Source: Sipunculus nudus (lineage: Eukaryota > Annelida > Sipuncula > Golfingiida > Sipunculidae). From it: 64,000 nt of DNA. Positions 47,801-61,461 of this stretch are shown here, piece by piece. The notes under the pieces are model-generated. The model saw only the letters and a program-made list of their open reading frames with translations. It searched no databases and was not told where the DNA came from. Made by a program: the position numbers and the translations under genes. The stretch's first letter is position 1, and each line of letters opens with the position of its first letter. Location: positions 38,589,027 through 38,653,026 of the forward strand of contig CM049308.1 of NCBI GenBank assembly GCA_026874595.1. Direction: 5' to 3'.

Positions 47801-50800
47801 TTTATGCATGATAGTGCTGAGAGTTTATCCTTAATATCAAAGATATGACCGTGTGATATGTTTGTCTATATTACAGAATATGGATCAGTCCAGTCTTCCC
47901 CAAGCTGTCTGAACCAGTAGCCAGCAGTGGAGACTCAGTCACAAACTTCAAGCAGGACCTGCTGGAGTACCTGGCTGCTTACAGAGCATCAGCACTCAAA
48001 GAGTGGGAGCAGCACATCAAGGAACATGACATGTCCCAGGCAGTGTATGTGGAACAGCTCAGTGATGTGGGACTCAAGTCTGAACTTTGACCCCAGTTTT
48101 GACTTGAGTCCACTCTTTCAGGAACTTGGACTCAGACAATTAAATTTATGTCATGCTGCTGTTTACGATCTTTTTATAACTCAATTCCTGGTTTTGTAAA
48201 TTTTAAATTGATTTGAATTTTAAGTTCCAGTGAAATATGACTGCACTTTATTATATTTTATTCTACTTACAGTGTCCATCTGATTGCCAGTGCTCCAGGC
48301 CGACATACTCTCAATAGAAAGACAGCCTTTGGCCACATGAAGCTGCGAAAGGTAATTGAGGTCACGTCAACCACAACATTATATAAGCAAGGCTCTCACT
48401 CTGTCATAAAGACACCTCTCACCTTCAGGTACCTGGCAGCTATATTATACATATTTAAATACATAATGGCGTTAAATCATAACAGCCAATCACATTCAAT
48501 GTAACAAAGGTACATTGAGTACAGTAGTAAAAACTTCCCATGAAACATGCACCAGAAAGCCAAGGTAGATCTCTGATTGTGTGACATATGTAATCCTAAC
48601 ATAAATTACATTTGCAGTTAGTTTATTCAGTAACAAAATATCTGCTACAAAATGTTTAGAGTGAAGAATTTTCAAACTGGTTATTGTCATTTTAGATAGG
48701 GCCACATGCATTTTAAGCTCAGCTGACTATAAATCATCTGAGCTAAAGTTATAGTCCACTGTCCATCCTTCTGGCCATCCATCCCTTAGACTGGCATGTT
48801 TTGCAACTGTTAGACCTAGGAATCCAAAATTTAGCATACTGTTAGATGTTCCCAAAATCTCCTACCAAAGAGAAAACTCGGTCACTGCAAATTCTTTCAA
48901 ACAAAAAATTAAGATAAAACCTCCATTTTCAATAAATAACACATATTATCACACTTCAGAACTGCCTAATATCAAAACCACATACTGTGGAAGTGGTTTT
49001 GTTTGCAGGGTTTTTATTTTCACGCTTTTCGCGGGAGAGTGATTTGTGCTTAATTAAGAATGCTTTATTTCGAACACCCCAGACATGTCTGTGACGATGA
49101 GATAACTTTGTGAGGATGTCAGCTCTGCAGTGTCTCTCTCCTGTTTGTTTCCTCTCTTGTTGCAGATACGATGGCGGTCTCTCGCAACTCCCTGCTTGGC
49201 TTGGTGGCATCACGTCTATTGGCTCATTCAAAATTGCGCTTTAGGAGTGCACAGGGCTGTAGTCTTGACGTTAGCAACCTGTAGGTGCTCCATATAAGTA
49301 AAAGCATCTTCAGTCAAGTCAGTACATCAGATTGTTCTACAGATACCCACATCTCCTTATATACTGCATCTTTTCTCCACCTCATCTTAATACTGTTTAA
49401 TGTTAAACGTGCAGTCAAGTAACTGAATTATCCAAAGTTTGTACATATAGATTTCTATGTTGCAGGTATTGCAGGCTCATGGGCCCACACAAGCAGCTGT
49501 GAAGGGCTGGCCTGTGATTGGTCAGTTCTCAAGTGTGGGGTCACTAGGAGCAAATAAAGAAAACTGGCTGTGTGGAGAGTGGCTGATGAGTCTGGCAATG
49601 TGTCAAGGACCAGGAAGCCTGTCCTCGGCTAACTTACAACTGGTAAGATATGTGATGTGCATGCTGCATTGTTATATACTGTGGTTGCCTTTTTGTTCAA
49701 GAGGGTTTTATAAATTTTTGTTTTTCATGCAACAGAAAATATTGGGAAAAATAAAACCTTCACATATAAGAGGACTCTTCTTCAAAAGCAAGAGATGGAT
49801 ATGAATAATAATGCACTTTGTATGTTACCTGTAAATCAAAGACTACCATTATTAATGGTAAATTTTAATGATAAACAATAAATAAAATTAATAATATAAT
49901 AATCTTGTTTGATGTTTATTTGTCGTCAAATTATGTTGTTACAATTCTTCACACATATTACCAGTATCTAAAATTATTTATCAATGGAATAACAGATATA
50001 CTCTGTGTAGCTTATTGTATGGTGAAATCATAAATTGGAATCCTCAAAATAATAAAATCAAGAAATTTAAACCTGACAAAGATGAAGCAGACCACAGTAG
50101 TTACATCTCTTAATGGGCTGTTATTGTAAGTCACGGAGGCCTTGATCCAGCAGACCGCTTTGCCTATTGTATCATGAATTTGTGAAAATGGTCTATCAAC
50201 TCCATCTTTACAGTATTAAAGGCAACCCGCCATATCCGTTTAGTTGTCTGGTAAATAATTCATGAGATGGTATGCTTGAAGGTATGCTGAAGCAAAATCT
50301 TTGCTCAACCAAGAAGGTTATACATCGGAAGTCCAACTCTGGGGCTGACAAGTCGAATGATGCTTATGTGGTCATAAAACTGGGCAATCAATGGCACAAG
50401 AAAGTTGGCACTGAGAAGCTTGGCGTTAATTGATACATCAAGAGAACCCTCACTTTGGCTTCACTTCAGAACGCTTTGTTCATTTTTGGAGAACTGATTA
50501 TGAACTTTCACTCAGAACTCTTGTTCAGAACTCTTGCTCTAGATGTTCCCTTGTATTTTCATCAAAATACTAAGATTCTGACCACATATTGACATTTAGG
50601 AAAATTGTCTGGCCTTGACAAGGATTTCTGAATGGTGATGTCATGAAAATGGAACACTCATGAAACACTGCCAAGAGGACAATTGCGAAATTTTAACTTT
50701 GGGAACTTGAAGATAGTCACAGTATATTATTTCTGTTGCATTGATTGTTATATTGATATATATCAACATGTCATGCCTGTTGTGTTCTTACTTAGCTTCA

Positions 50801-52543
50801 TAGAGGACCAAGACATGTAAAGAAAACACCTGCACAATGCAATTATGTTGTAATAACATATTCTGACAGGGATTTTGTTCTTGTGAGTTAAACCTCATTA
50901 TTTGTCTGCAGGTGTTTCCAAGTCGAGACAACATCCGAACTAGTCTAGAAGGCTATCCAGCTGGGGGCTCAGTGCCATACAGTATCAACGTGGCCAAAAA
51001 ACAACCCTACCTGCATAGCTTCTTCCAGTAAGTATGCTATATATACAGGTAAACTAGGTATACTGTACTCGCCATCAAAATATTATTCTGTTAATCCTTT
51101 CTCATACGGTGCATTTCTTTTTACTCATCAATGTTTTTCTCAAATTTATATCAATACAATGCTTAATCAATAGATATATGAAGATACTTTCTACAAATGA
51201 TATATACAAAAATATAACAGAATCTTATTTTGTCATCATGCACATATTTCTAACCTTTTTAATCTTTTGTTCTTTGTTCTTTGACTGTTGTCCCTTAAAG
51301 GTGTTTTCTTAAATAAAATCAAAAGCAGCTAATATGGGATGCAAACCTTGCACTGTGTAAAGGTGGGTCATGAAATGTGAATGTTAAACTTTTTTTGCCT
51401 GAGATTTTTTTTTTCAGTGGAACCGTGTCTTGAAATAATAAATATATTATGTTTAAAATTTATATAATAATACTTATTTCAGTCAATGGAAATCTGAATA
51501 TCGAGGAAGAAGCCGAGCCTCTCCACACATTAAGACGTACATGCGAGCATCAGCTGACAGCAGGAAGCTGGCATGGTTTCTTGTTACCAGGTACTGCCAA
51601 ATAAACACTCAAATAAACTCTCATGTATACACTACAAATCAGTCAGAAATCCACATTACATGCATGTCAACCTATTTCTTCAAGGTTATTACTATAGATT
51701 TGATTTGGTGGGTGATGGGGGGGGGAGGGGTTGGTATATCCCCCCTATATTTGGCTAATTGAATTATTTTAATTTGGCATTAAATATAACAGCAGTTAAT
51801 GAAAAAATTGTTAACAAAAATGTGTAACAGTGTCCTCAAATATCCATGAACTGCAATGTTTTAGAAATGAGCAAAATAACAAAATGAATGACAATATGAC
51901 AGGATTGCCCCATTTCCATGACATTGTGTTACTAAAGCAATTAAACACTCATATGAAAAGAAAAACATGCAGGATTAATAGATTTGAATTTTTAGGGGGA
52001 AAACTTTACTTAGTGTTTGTTTCTGAAACAATACTATTCCTTGTTATTGCCCCCCCCCCTTTGTCTTTCATCTGTAGGATAACTTGTGAATGTGATAACT
52101 TTTGAAGGTCTGAATATTTTTTCCTGAAACACAAATTGTATCTTCCAAATTCCTGGAGGAGTTAGACAACTGGTGACCTGACATCGTAAGTGGAAATTGT
52201 GCCCCTGCATAGATTGCTGTCTCTGATTTAATGTATCATTCTATTGATAAACTGTTTTTATAACAAACAGAATTCAGGTTTTTGTGTTATAGTTTTGCTT
52301 TATGTTTAGTGAGAAAATTGAAGAAATCTTCTTGTCATAATAATCACCTTGTATTTTAGTGCCAATCTGTCCAAAGCAGCCTGGGGTGCTCTTGAAAAGA
52401 GTGGATCTCAGCTCATGATCAGGTCATATGAAATAGGGGTGCTTTTTCTACCTCAGAGATTTGTGAGTATGTTATATAGAATTTTTTTCAAATGATATAT
52501 CATTGCTGTCAAGTCAGATTCTCGTAATTTTATGATCTACTGG

Positions 52544-52642
<99 letters not shown>

Positions 52643-55600
52643 GTTTTGACTCAAAGCTATCACAATTAAGAGATTATGGGACAATTAATTGTAGATAACA
52701 AACCAAGATCCTGGCCAGTCACTTGTTTCTTTATTATTACATTTTGAATAACAGTATTAGTTAATTACAAGGCACTGAGCAGTTACACATGGGGAGTGGG
52801 TTAATCTTGATAAACAATTATTCATTTTGTATATGTTTCATTGATGTCATTAATGCTATTAATTTTGGGCATTTGTAGTTTGGCATAAAAGTATAAACAT
52901 TGTCTTGTTAATTGATCAGATTTCTTGTAATAGCCCATTTTATTTTTCTGTAATAAATCAATGTGCTATTACTGGAACATCTCTTGTTTGGTTTATTATG
53001 AATGGTAACTTCACATTTTTTTCATTTCTCTTGGAATTCATTTTTCTCTATCCTACAATTTAGCTTATAAAGTGTTTTATTTTCACAGACACATGTGCAT
53101 AAACATACAAGAGTCAGTACACATATCTTCCACCTGACACAATACATAAACATACACATACAAAAAGATTAATACTTATAATGTCTGGTATAATGTATTT
53201 ATATTAAATGTATTTACCTCAGGATGTAGAGTTCTTCAGCGTACCAGAGTCATTAGACCATGTTGGAACCGACCCAAGCTGTTTCCCAATTCCTTATGAT
53301 TTACCACTCACTCCATATGACAGCAAAGGTATGTCACACCAAATGATAAGGATAGAATTAATACACTTGTTAAATAATACTTCCATCAGATGTTTTTTTA
53401 GCTCAGCTGACTGTAAGTCATCTGAGCTATAGGGATCACCTTTTGTCCGTCGTCCGTCCGGCCGTCCGGGCGTCTGTCCGTTAACAGGGCACAAATCGTA
53501 ACCGCTAGAACTGGAATCTTCTTACTTGACATCCTGGGAGGTCTATGGAAATTCTCCTAGTAAACCTGAAATTAGGTCACTGTGACCCATATTCTTCGAG
53601 ATATGGGGTTCCGAATTACCCCCCAGAATAATGGAAAATTTGATACAAAAGCTCAAGTATCTGAACAACTAATGCATTGATCATCATGATTTTTTGCATG
53701 GATATTGATCATGGAGTGTTTCATCAGTTTCTGCAGACTGGTGGCGCCACCTGTATTTTTCGATTTTTACCAATATTTTTCTCTATTTTTGAGACCTCTT
53801 AAGATGTGGCCATCTGTTAACAGGGCACAAATCGTAACGACTACACCTAGAATCTTCTCTCTTGACATGCAGGGAGGCCCATAAAAAGTCTCTTTGGAAA
53901 CCTGAAATTAGGTCTCTGTTACCCATAACCTTTGAGCTATGGGGCTTCGAAGTACCCCCCAGAATAATGGAAAATTTGATACAAAAGCTCAAGTATCTAA
54001 ACAACTATTGCAGTGATCACCATGATTCTTTGCATGGATATTGATCATGGAATGTGTCATCAGTTTCTGCAGTATGGTGGCGCCACCTGTATTTTTTTTA
54101 TTTTTACGAATTTTTTTCTCTATTTTTGAGACCTCATAAGATGCGGTCATCTGTTAACATGGCACAAATCGTAACAACTGGACCTAGAATCTTCTTTCTT
54201 GACATGCTGAGAGGCCCATGAAAAGTCTCTTTGGAAACCTGAAATTAGGTCTCTGTTACCCATAACCTCTGAGCTATGGGGCTCCGAAGTACCCCCCAGA
54301 ATAATGGAAAATTTGATACAAAAGCTCAAGTATCTGAACAATTATTATATTGATCACCATGATTCTTTGCATGGATATTGATCATGAAATGTTTCATCAG
54401 TTTCTGCATTCTGGTGGCGCCACCTGTATTTTTTCAATTTTTAGCTCAGCTGACTGAAAGTCACCTGAGCTATAGGGATCACCTTTTGTCCGTCGTCCGT
54501 CCGGCCATCCAGGCGTCTGTCTGTTAACAGGGCACAAATCTTAACCGCTAGACCTGGAATCTTCTTACTTGAAATCTTGGGAGGTCTATGGAAATTCTCC
54601 TTGTAAACCTGAAATTAGGTCACTGTGACCTATATTCTTCGAGCTATGGGGTTCTGAAGTACCCCCCAGAATAATGCAAAATTTAATACAAAAGCTCAAG
54701 TATCTGAACAACTAATGCATTAATCACCATGATTCTTTGCATGGATATTGATCATGGAGTGTTTCATCAATTTCTGGAGATTGGTGGCGCCAGCTATATT
54801 TTTTTTATTTTTTACGATTTTTTTTCTCTACTTTTGTGATCTTTAAACATTTGGTCAGCTGTAAACAGGGCACAAATCATAATGACTGGACCTAGAATCT
54901 TCTGTCCTCACCTCCAGGGAAGCCCATAAAAGGTCTACATGGAAACCCGAAATAAGGTCCCTGTTACCCATATTCTGTGAGCTATGGGGCTCTGAAGTAC
55001 CCCCCAGAATAAAGATTTGGTCATATATTAACAGGGCACAAATCATAATGACTGGACCTAGAATCTTCTTTCTTGACATGCAGGGAGGCCTTTGGAAAGT
55101 CTCTTTGGAAATCTGAAATTAGGTCTCTGTTACCCATATCCTTCATGCTATGGCTCCGAGAATAAAGATTTGGTCATCTGTTAACAGAGCACAAATTATA
55201 ATGACTTGTGCACCTGAAATTACATCTCTGTTACCCATATCCTTCATCCTATGCGGCTTTGAAATACCCCCCAGAATAAACATTTGGTCATCTGTTAACA
55301 GGGCACAAATCATAATAACTGGACCTAGAATTTTATTTTTTGACATGCTGGGAGACCCCTGAAAAGTCATCTTGTAAACCTTGAAAATAGGTATCTGTCA
55401 CCCATATCCTTCATGCTACAGAGCTCCATAGTACCCCAATGAATATTGGATGATTTTATACAAAAGGTCAAGTTTGGAAAAAGTATTTCATTCAAATTTG
55501 ACATTCAGATGATAAAATTACTTTTGTCAATGTCTTCCTGGTCAGCTGAGCGTCATGACCCCTGGGTCACTTGTTATTGTATCCCCTTTTATCCCCAGAC

Positions 55601-56340
55601 TGAAAGTTAGGGATACTATGATTTTAGCACTATTGTTTTCTTGTGTCAGTGAGAAAATTATAAATATTTTACAGATCTTTATATCAAACTTGACATGTGC
55701 TCAGATATATGTGAGAGGACAAAGCCCACCTAAAATGGGACCATAACTACTTTACTAGAAGAGTGACCTTAATTAGATCCATTTCAGGGGAAATCTCACA
55801 AAATCTCATATATCTCAAGAAAGGATGTATGGTTTTCTCCAAAGATCTTGAACAGTTTTGTCTTGTGCAAGAGACTAGTGGTGCTTCCAATAATAGTTTC
55901 ATCAATTCTGCACCTTTTAATATCCCTTATATTGCCACTTAAGAATAGATGGAGCAATAAAATTAAAACAAACTAATGGACAGACTCCTTTCATATTTTG
56001 CACATGCACAGATATGGGCCAGAAGATGAAATCTGTTGAAACTTTGGGCATAAATTTTACTATGAGAATGGCCTTAGTCTTGAATATTTCCATATTTGGT
56101 GAAAAATTGTAATAATTAGTGAGGGTTTGACAGAGGAGAAGTAGGCCTGGTCAGTCATGAGATGGAAAGTTAACAAGGCCACTGTTACATATAAACCCTG
56201 CTCTCTCTGATCATTTTTTTATGTCATTGGCATTATCACTGAAATATATTTGCATTCTATTTTCAGATCGACCATGGATCTGGGATATTCCTTACAAAGA
56301 CAAACCTGATACCAATGGAAATATCTGGTGTCCCTCATAG
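37265..56340 (+). CDS. TDP1: Tyrosyl-DNA phosphodiesterase 1 with N-terminal PBZ zinc finger (15 coding exons)
   Basis: Removes topoisomerase I peptides and other adducts from DNA 3' ends in the nucleus. Coding exons: 37265-38039, 39370-39525, 40990-41033, 43148-43203, 45526-45622, 46263-46297, 46755-46847, 47877-48044, 48273-48351, 49466-49642, 50912-51027, 51483-51590, 52360-52462, 53223-53328, 56267-56340. All junctions are GT-AG, phases match at every join, and the total is 2187 nt (728 aa plus stop). Human TDP1 is about 608 aa; the extra length is N-terminal. Residues 1-230 are Ser/Asp/Lys-rich and probably disordered. A PBZ finger follows (C238, C244, H251, H257; C-x5-C-x6-H-x5-H). The phospholipase D-like catalytic core has motif 1 GTHHTK (H387, K389) with N407 in HTSN, and motif 2 PHIKTYMR (H614, K616) with N637 in [10 protein letters not shown]. 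The core ends RPWIWDIPY...IWCPS. The ATG is the first after an in-frame TGA at 37241. It lies head to head with B9D2. Confidence 0.97.
38817..38844. repeat. (AT)n microsatellite in TDP1 intron 1
   Basis: 28 bp of (TA)n; a poly(G) run lies just before it (38751-38766). Confidence 0.9.
41600..42690 (+). repeat. Tandem modular repeat in TDP1 intron 3
   Basis: Degenerate units of roughly 260-280 bp with GGTGGCGCCACCTGCAAC...TTTGCACAG, CTGTTTGTCTGC and ATATCTC-GTGGTTTGAC blocks. It closes with CTTGCCACTCAATCCATGCC...GGCGAATACATGTAGTCGCTTGTTGACTAC, whose last 20 bases form a small hairpin. The 43.80-44.22 kb repeat is the same family, inverted. Confidence 0.75.
43256..43662. mobile_element. hAT-type MITE, copy B, in TDP1 intron 4
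   Basis: 407 bp, opposite orientation to copy A, with ends TAGGGCTGAAA/TTTCAGCCCTA and an exact 8-bp duplication CTTGAATG (43248-43255, 43663-43670). It lies 52 bp after the donor of TDP1 exon 4, an insertion close to an exon. Confidence 0.9.
43803..44215 (-). repeat. Inverted copy of the 41.6-42.7 kb repeat, in TDP1 intron 4
   Basis: Starts GTAGTCGACAAGCGACTATG...GCCAAAATCAGAGTA, then GTGAAGTGAGGCATGGATTG, the reverse complement of 42609-42690 with few mismatches. It continues through one unit including GGTGGCGCCACC at 44092-44103. Confidence 0.75.
48716..48980 (-). repeat. Modular CAGCTGA-ended repeat, truncated copy 4 (TDP1 intron 9)
   Basis: Starts AGCTCAGCTGACTATAAATCATCTGAGCT and is the reverse complement of about 5880-6163 (ATCCAAAATTTAGCATA, CTCCTACC, ATCAAAACCAC). 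It is cut off by a TACTGTGG-type MITE at 48982. Confidence 0.65.
48982..49240 (+). repeat. TACTGTGG-type MITE, partial
   Basis: TACTGTGGAAGTGGTTTTGTTTGCAGGG... with CTTTTCGCGGGAG, similar to the copy at 66. The right boundary is unclear. Confidence 0.45.
49677..50724. mobile_element. TACTGTG-ended element in TDP1 intron 10
   Basis: Left end TACTGTGGTTGCCTTTTTGTTCAAGAGGG, close to the 13552 element. Right end ACAATTGCGAAATTTTAACTTTGGGAAC...CACAGTA. About 1.05 kb; no intact ORF. The two ends match over only about 8 bp exactly, plus similar TTCGC-type subterminal blocks. Confidence 0.5.
52545..52638. repeat. (AT)n microsatellite in TDP1 intron 13
   Basis: About 94 bp of (TA)n, the longest in the window. 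Confidence 0.95.
53398..55562 (-). repeat. Modular CAGCTGA-ended repeat, copy 5 (TDP1 intron 14)
   Basis: Starts TTAGCTCAGCTGACTGTAAGTCATCTGAGCT and ends GTCAGCTGAGCGTCATGACCCCTGGGTCACTTG, so it lies inverted to copies 1-3. It contains about 335-bp tandem units (GTTAACAGGGCACAAATC at 53480, 53816, 54152), a second header at 54439-54500, then shorter units at 54522, 54863, 55027, 55185 and 55294. GGTGGCGCCACC recurs at 53740, 54076 and 54413. Confidence 0.75.
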
Positions 56341-57060
56341 GGAATTTAGATTCTCATCCTGAAACCCAAGAGTGCTGTCATATATTCAGTTACATGTCCC
56401 AAAGGTTAATGTATAAACTGTATATGGCCTAAGTCATTTTGTCTCTGCGAAAAAGTGATGAAATAAGGATGTTCCAATACCCAATGTGTTCATTAATTCA
56501 TCAGTTTAATCAATTGGTAAATACAAAGCTGGCAGGTTAAGCTGTGGTATATTTATAATTCAGAATACAAGTTATGAAATGTGAAGATACATGAATTGCT
56601 TGTATTTTATATCTGTCTTAAAACAGACCGGTGCAAGTTATTATTTATTCATTCTTGACAAATGTAAAGGGATTCACATTATGAGTTAAATTTAATAAAA
56701 TGGACGGCTGAAAAGGTTTTGTTTTGAAATTTAAAGCAATATAAAGCTGTGCCTTGTAAGTTAATAGGGGGTAACCGGTCTTAACACAATGATTGATGCA
56801 CTTTTCGAAGCACACTGAGGCTCTTCACGGTTGAATCTAAACGGATGATTTACTCTTTACATTAGAATTCCCTGTAGAACTGTCTGTATTTCATGATATA
56901 AAGGCCCTATTGTATGATAATGAGAAACTCGAATAAATAAAATGGGAGAGTGAGTAGTTGTGAAATCTTTATAGGTATTTGGCAGAAAGATAAAAATAAT
57001 AATCAGCTATATAAATTATTAGTATGTACTTGACGTCCAACATAAAAGCTTCAGAGAAAC
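56341..57060. other. TDP1 3' UTR and downstream
   Basis: AT-rich; contains the candidate AATAAA at 56694 and AATAAATAAA near 56933. No second gene seen. Confidence 0.5.
56694..56699 (+). terminator. TDP1: Candidate polyadenylation signal of TDP1
   Basis: AATAAA lies about 354 nt after the TDP1 stop codon, in AT-rich 3' sequence. Another AATAAATAAA run near 56.93 kb is an alternative. The cleavage site itself cannot be read from the sequence. Confidence 0.45.
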
Positions 57061-59695
57061 AATTTTTTTTTTTTTTTTATATAAAATAATACAATAAACG
57101 GATGTTTGTTTACCAGTTATATTTTCAAGAGCACAATCCTTATGACTGTAACTATAATCATATTTTCTTTATATATATTTCCATTGCATATGGAAACCCC
57201 TTTCTGTTGCAGTATCAAAGCACAGCTTGTCAACTTAGTGTCAATAAATGTTCCATAAATAACATCACCTGTGCCCCTGTTGTCACTCTTATATCAAACA
57301 GAATAAAAAGTATGCTGATCCCCCTAAAAGATAACAATTGTTATAATAAAGGTATACCATGTGTGCGGTGCCCTGCAAGTTCCATAATTTCAGTTCTTAA
57401 TGAAAAATGTCATGTAATGCATATGTGTTTGTGTGTGTACGCGCTACAATGCATCGTAGACCATACCACCTGTATGACTGAAAACAGAGTTTCAACAAAA
57501 TGTAAAAATATATTAAAATACAAATTATTATTTACGTTCTCATGTAGTAGAAGCCTATTAGGCATTGAGCCGACGTTTATTTTCTTTTAACATCGGGTTC
57601 GATTTTGTGCTTCAAGCAAGTTTGTCCGTTAGTTATGTCGCGGGCACATATCAAGAAAATGAAATCAAGAAGTTACCTTCACTTCTCACACAAATGTTAC
57701 AGATTATAAATTGCTAGCAGACTTTTTTTATCCTAAAAAATTAGGATATAAAAAATCAGCGATTTATATGGCAAGATAGAGCCGAATACCCCACCAGGAA
57801 GCATTTGAAACTAATTTTCAAATGTTTCTAAATAAAGTGAAGCCTCATCTCCCCCCCCCCCCCCCGGCCCCCACCCCCCTTTCCGCCCCGGAGAATAGTG
57901 TACTATTTGTATAACAAATACTATAGTGTCTCGTACCATAGAGCATACTGTTGGCGTTGAACCTACATTTTGGATGAGAAAATATGGGTACACTGCTTGC
58001 ACTTGTTATTCGAAATTGTTATCCATGTTATTCGTCCATATAATATACAAAGCAACTTGCATCTCTATGCCGGGGTGTCTTATGAAGGTTTCAGCCGTGA
58101 CACTGGTTCCCTGTAGAGGGGCTCGAGTGAAGACAACGCTGTTAACTGACACTAACCCGCAATACTGAATAATACTGTAATGTTGAATTGATTTGACGAA
58201 ATTATGTATACTACATCCGAGCACGGGATTTTTTATATTCATTAACAGTTATTTTTTTCTGATAACCCAACTGAAATAGATACCTTATATAATTAGTCTG
58301 TTTATTAAACCAATCGCACTTTTCGGGGATAGGCCTGTATGTATACCGCACATCGTTTCTTCAGGTAAAATGTATGTAAACCATGGGACCATGGTGATGT
58401 ATCTTATCTTATCTAAATGCAATACTCTTCGATTCAACAAGGTAAAGTCGTAGTTAAATGAATTCCTTGAAATTCTGCTTCTCATTAATACGCCATTTAC
58501 TGCTCATGAGCAGGCTTTTTCCCCGCACAGTTTTAAGTTTCAGAATACACTGTTTCCTCTAATGTTGATTTTAAATAACTGCAATTACATGACACAAGGC
58601 AGAAGCTGATCCGGGGGAAGAGGGTTCCAGCCCCCCCCCCCCTTTTTTTTTTTAATCCACCGCAACCTTTTTAAAAGGGATTCAGACAAAATTTTGCGAC
58701 CTGGACCCCCTTTCCCGGGCTTGGGGACTTTTGTTTAGGGTTTTTATTAGTCCTCCTGGGTTGGACCCCCTTTCCTAAATCCTGGATCCGCCGCTGCTAG
58801 GGAAATCTTGTTTAATTTCCCACTATATAATCATGGTTCTGCGTTCTGCCTTTGAAACAACAAATGGGAGGTTGTGGAAACTTGAACGGTGAATAGTTAA
58901 TTGTGAGTCATTAATAGTTTGCAAGATTTACCTGCAATTTATCTTTAATCATCGCGGATCTACTACGCTATGACAATGCCAGGTCATAAGAAGTCATTAG
59001 TAGTCTATGTTGTGTCATGCAGCCATATGCTGTCAAATTAAGTTTTCACAGAATTTCCGTAAACGTTTGTGGATTGATGAACTATATGCGAAAGAAGAAG
59101 AAAAAGATTAGGGGATGTATCAATAAAATTAAAATGCGGATTTGGGTCCTGGTCCCAATTCGCGGCTCCCAAAAATGAAAGGATCCGCAAGAAAATTAAA
59201 TCACTTTTTAATAACCATTTTCTTAAATCAGTTGATAATTGTATGATATAAATTCGGACAACAGATCATGAAGACACCTTTAATGCTCATGGGTTATAAT
59301 GAGTAACTGACGGCGTAATGGTGATGGTGACGTTAGAACAATGGACCTTGGGTGTAATGACAATGACAGCTGCTGCTTGCTGGCTGACTGGATAGATCAT
59401 GTGCCAGTGCTGGAGCGAGTGCATGGTTATAGCGGTCTTTAAGTGTAGATTAATAAACGGGTGAGATTCTAGTACCTTGAACTCCTCGTCATCATTTCTC
59501 CGCAGATCACGGTATATTTTAAGGAAATTTTAGAACTGCACAAACTTCTAATAAAGCGTCCCCGTCAGCATAAAATGAGAGCTACATAACAAACCTATAA
59601 AATGGTTGAAGGCCAATAAATTTAAGGGATCAATTGAGGTCATCAGAGTCCTTTGAATTTTTAATGTAGATCCATTACCTTTTGACCAAATGAGT

Positions 59696-59697
<2 letters not shown>

Positions 59698-59775
<78 letters not shown>
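59698..59775. repeat. (AT)n microsatellite
   Basis: About 78 bp of (AT)n with one AAATAT interruption. Confidence 0.95.
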
Positions 59776-59778
<3 letters not shown>

Positions 59779-61385
59779 GGTTTGTATAACTGTGACATTA
59801 ATTCATGGATAAATCATTAATGAATATATATATAATCATGGTCATAAAAAGTGGGGCTTAATTGTGTGACGGGAGCAAAACTTCAAGGCGACGATCATAA
59901 TCACCAATATTAAGAAATGTCGACAGTTTTAATTCAGCAGTATCAGCTAACCATCCCGGCATTTTCTCCAATTCACCTCTTTATACGTTGTTATGGATCT
60001 GATATAGTAAACACATTCCACCTGTACATGTATGTTTACCGTAACGAGAGTATACGTAAGACCAGAGGTCCAATCGTTGCACATGCGCGACAACTCCAAA
60101 TTAAAGAGAGAGAAAAAAGCGAAAGAAAAAAATCCGAAGAAGCACTAGTTATAATTAAGCTTGAAAGGTAGCATGTGTCGATGTTTATATTTGAACCACT
60201 TATTGTGCCTAATGCAAGTTTATTTAGAGTTGCGAACTGTTCTAGAACGAAATATTGTCAGATATATAACATTTTAATTAAGGATTAAACACTCCATGCT
60301 TCGAACATTATTTAACATACCTGGAATGTAAAGGTTTTTCCTTTAAAAGTTGGGTGCACGGATCAAAGCTAAATATTGAAAATAGACTTTTTTTCTAGGC
60401 GCAATTTATATTTATTTTGGAGGTAATTAAACTTAATTTTGACGCAGTATACATTTCTGGATTTTTACTTTTTTTAAACGTTTCAATATTGTGTTGGACA
60501 CTACAATCTTTTGTAATATTTGTACAACAGCACGTGAAGGTTTTATTTTAAGGCACATATATTTCAACACTGTATGTCCATAACACACTTGAAAGACTAA
60601 CAGTTGGGAAAAACCGAAAAACATGCAGTTGTGCAGGTAATTTTGTGTTCTATTTGGAAAAATAATGGTATTTCTTCATTAAAAATATATGTAGATTTCA
60701 CAAATGTAAATATTTCATTATATATTATAAAAATTGATACATCCTGATAATATCGGCACATGGAATGGATTATCAGTTGATATTTAGAGAAAGGATATAA
60801 TTGAAAAAATATTATACATGCATGTAGGCCAACTGTATATAACCGGTCTGAAAATTTACTTAAATGTCCTGATACAAGTATGAATGTCCCCTATAGCACC
60901 CCCCCCCCCCCCTCGCTCCCCAACCACACACGCGCGCACTTGAAATAAAAAAAGTCAAACTCAACCTTATTTATTCACATAAAATTCAGTCAGTTAGCCT
61001 ATCCTTCTGAACAATTTACCAGGACAGACCTAAAAATGACTGGAAGCGCCTCTGGACGTAGGCTTACGTGAGCTATTATCTGTTTATAGGGGACTACTCA
61101 GGGCCGGGCGTCAATACAGGTGGGATGGGATGATATATATATATATAGTATGTGTGCACACGGGAGTCCCCCCCCCCCCTGGAACATAAATTGACGCCAC
61201 TGTGTCGTGTCTAAGGAATAAGTTCAAAACCCGGCGGTTAAATGGATATTAGTGCGCAAGGCTTCACATAAGCCACGTTCGCTTGTTACCATAACACTCG
61301 GTATATATAAAGACACACTTGTATATGTTCATTTCACTGCTCTCATAGGAACTAATATACTAATATTGAGCCCAGTCAAAGCGAA

Positions 61386-61386
<1 letters not shown>

Positions 61387-61459
<73 letters not shown>
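61387..61459. repeat. (AT)n microsatellite
   Basis: About 73 bp of (TA)n, roughly 630 bp before the DNAAF2 start. Confidence 0.95.

Positions 61460-61461
<2 letters not shown>

Noticed and set aside
53440-54500. Regularly spaced units in intron 14 as a CRISPR-like array
   Set aside because: Units of about 335 bp without short identical repeats or unique spacers, in animal DNA; they are modules of an interspersed element.
57102-57590. 162-codon open frame, cysteine-containing, plus strand
   Set aside because: No signal peptide or domain; composition follows the AT-rich surroundings; no splice or promoter context. Long for chance but unsupported.
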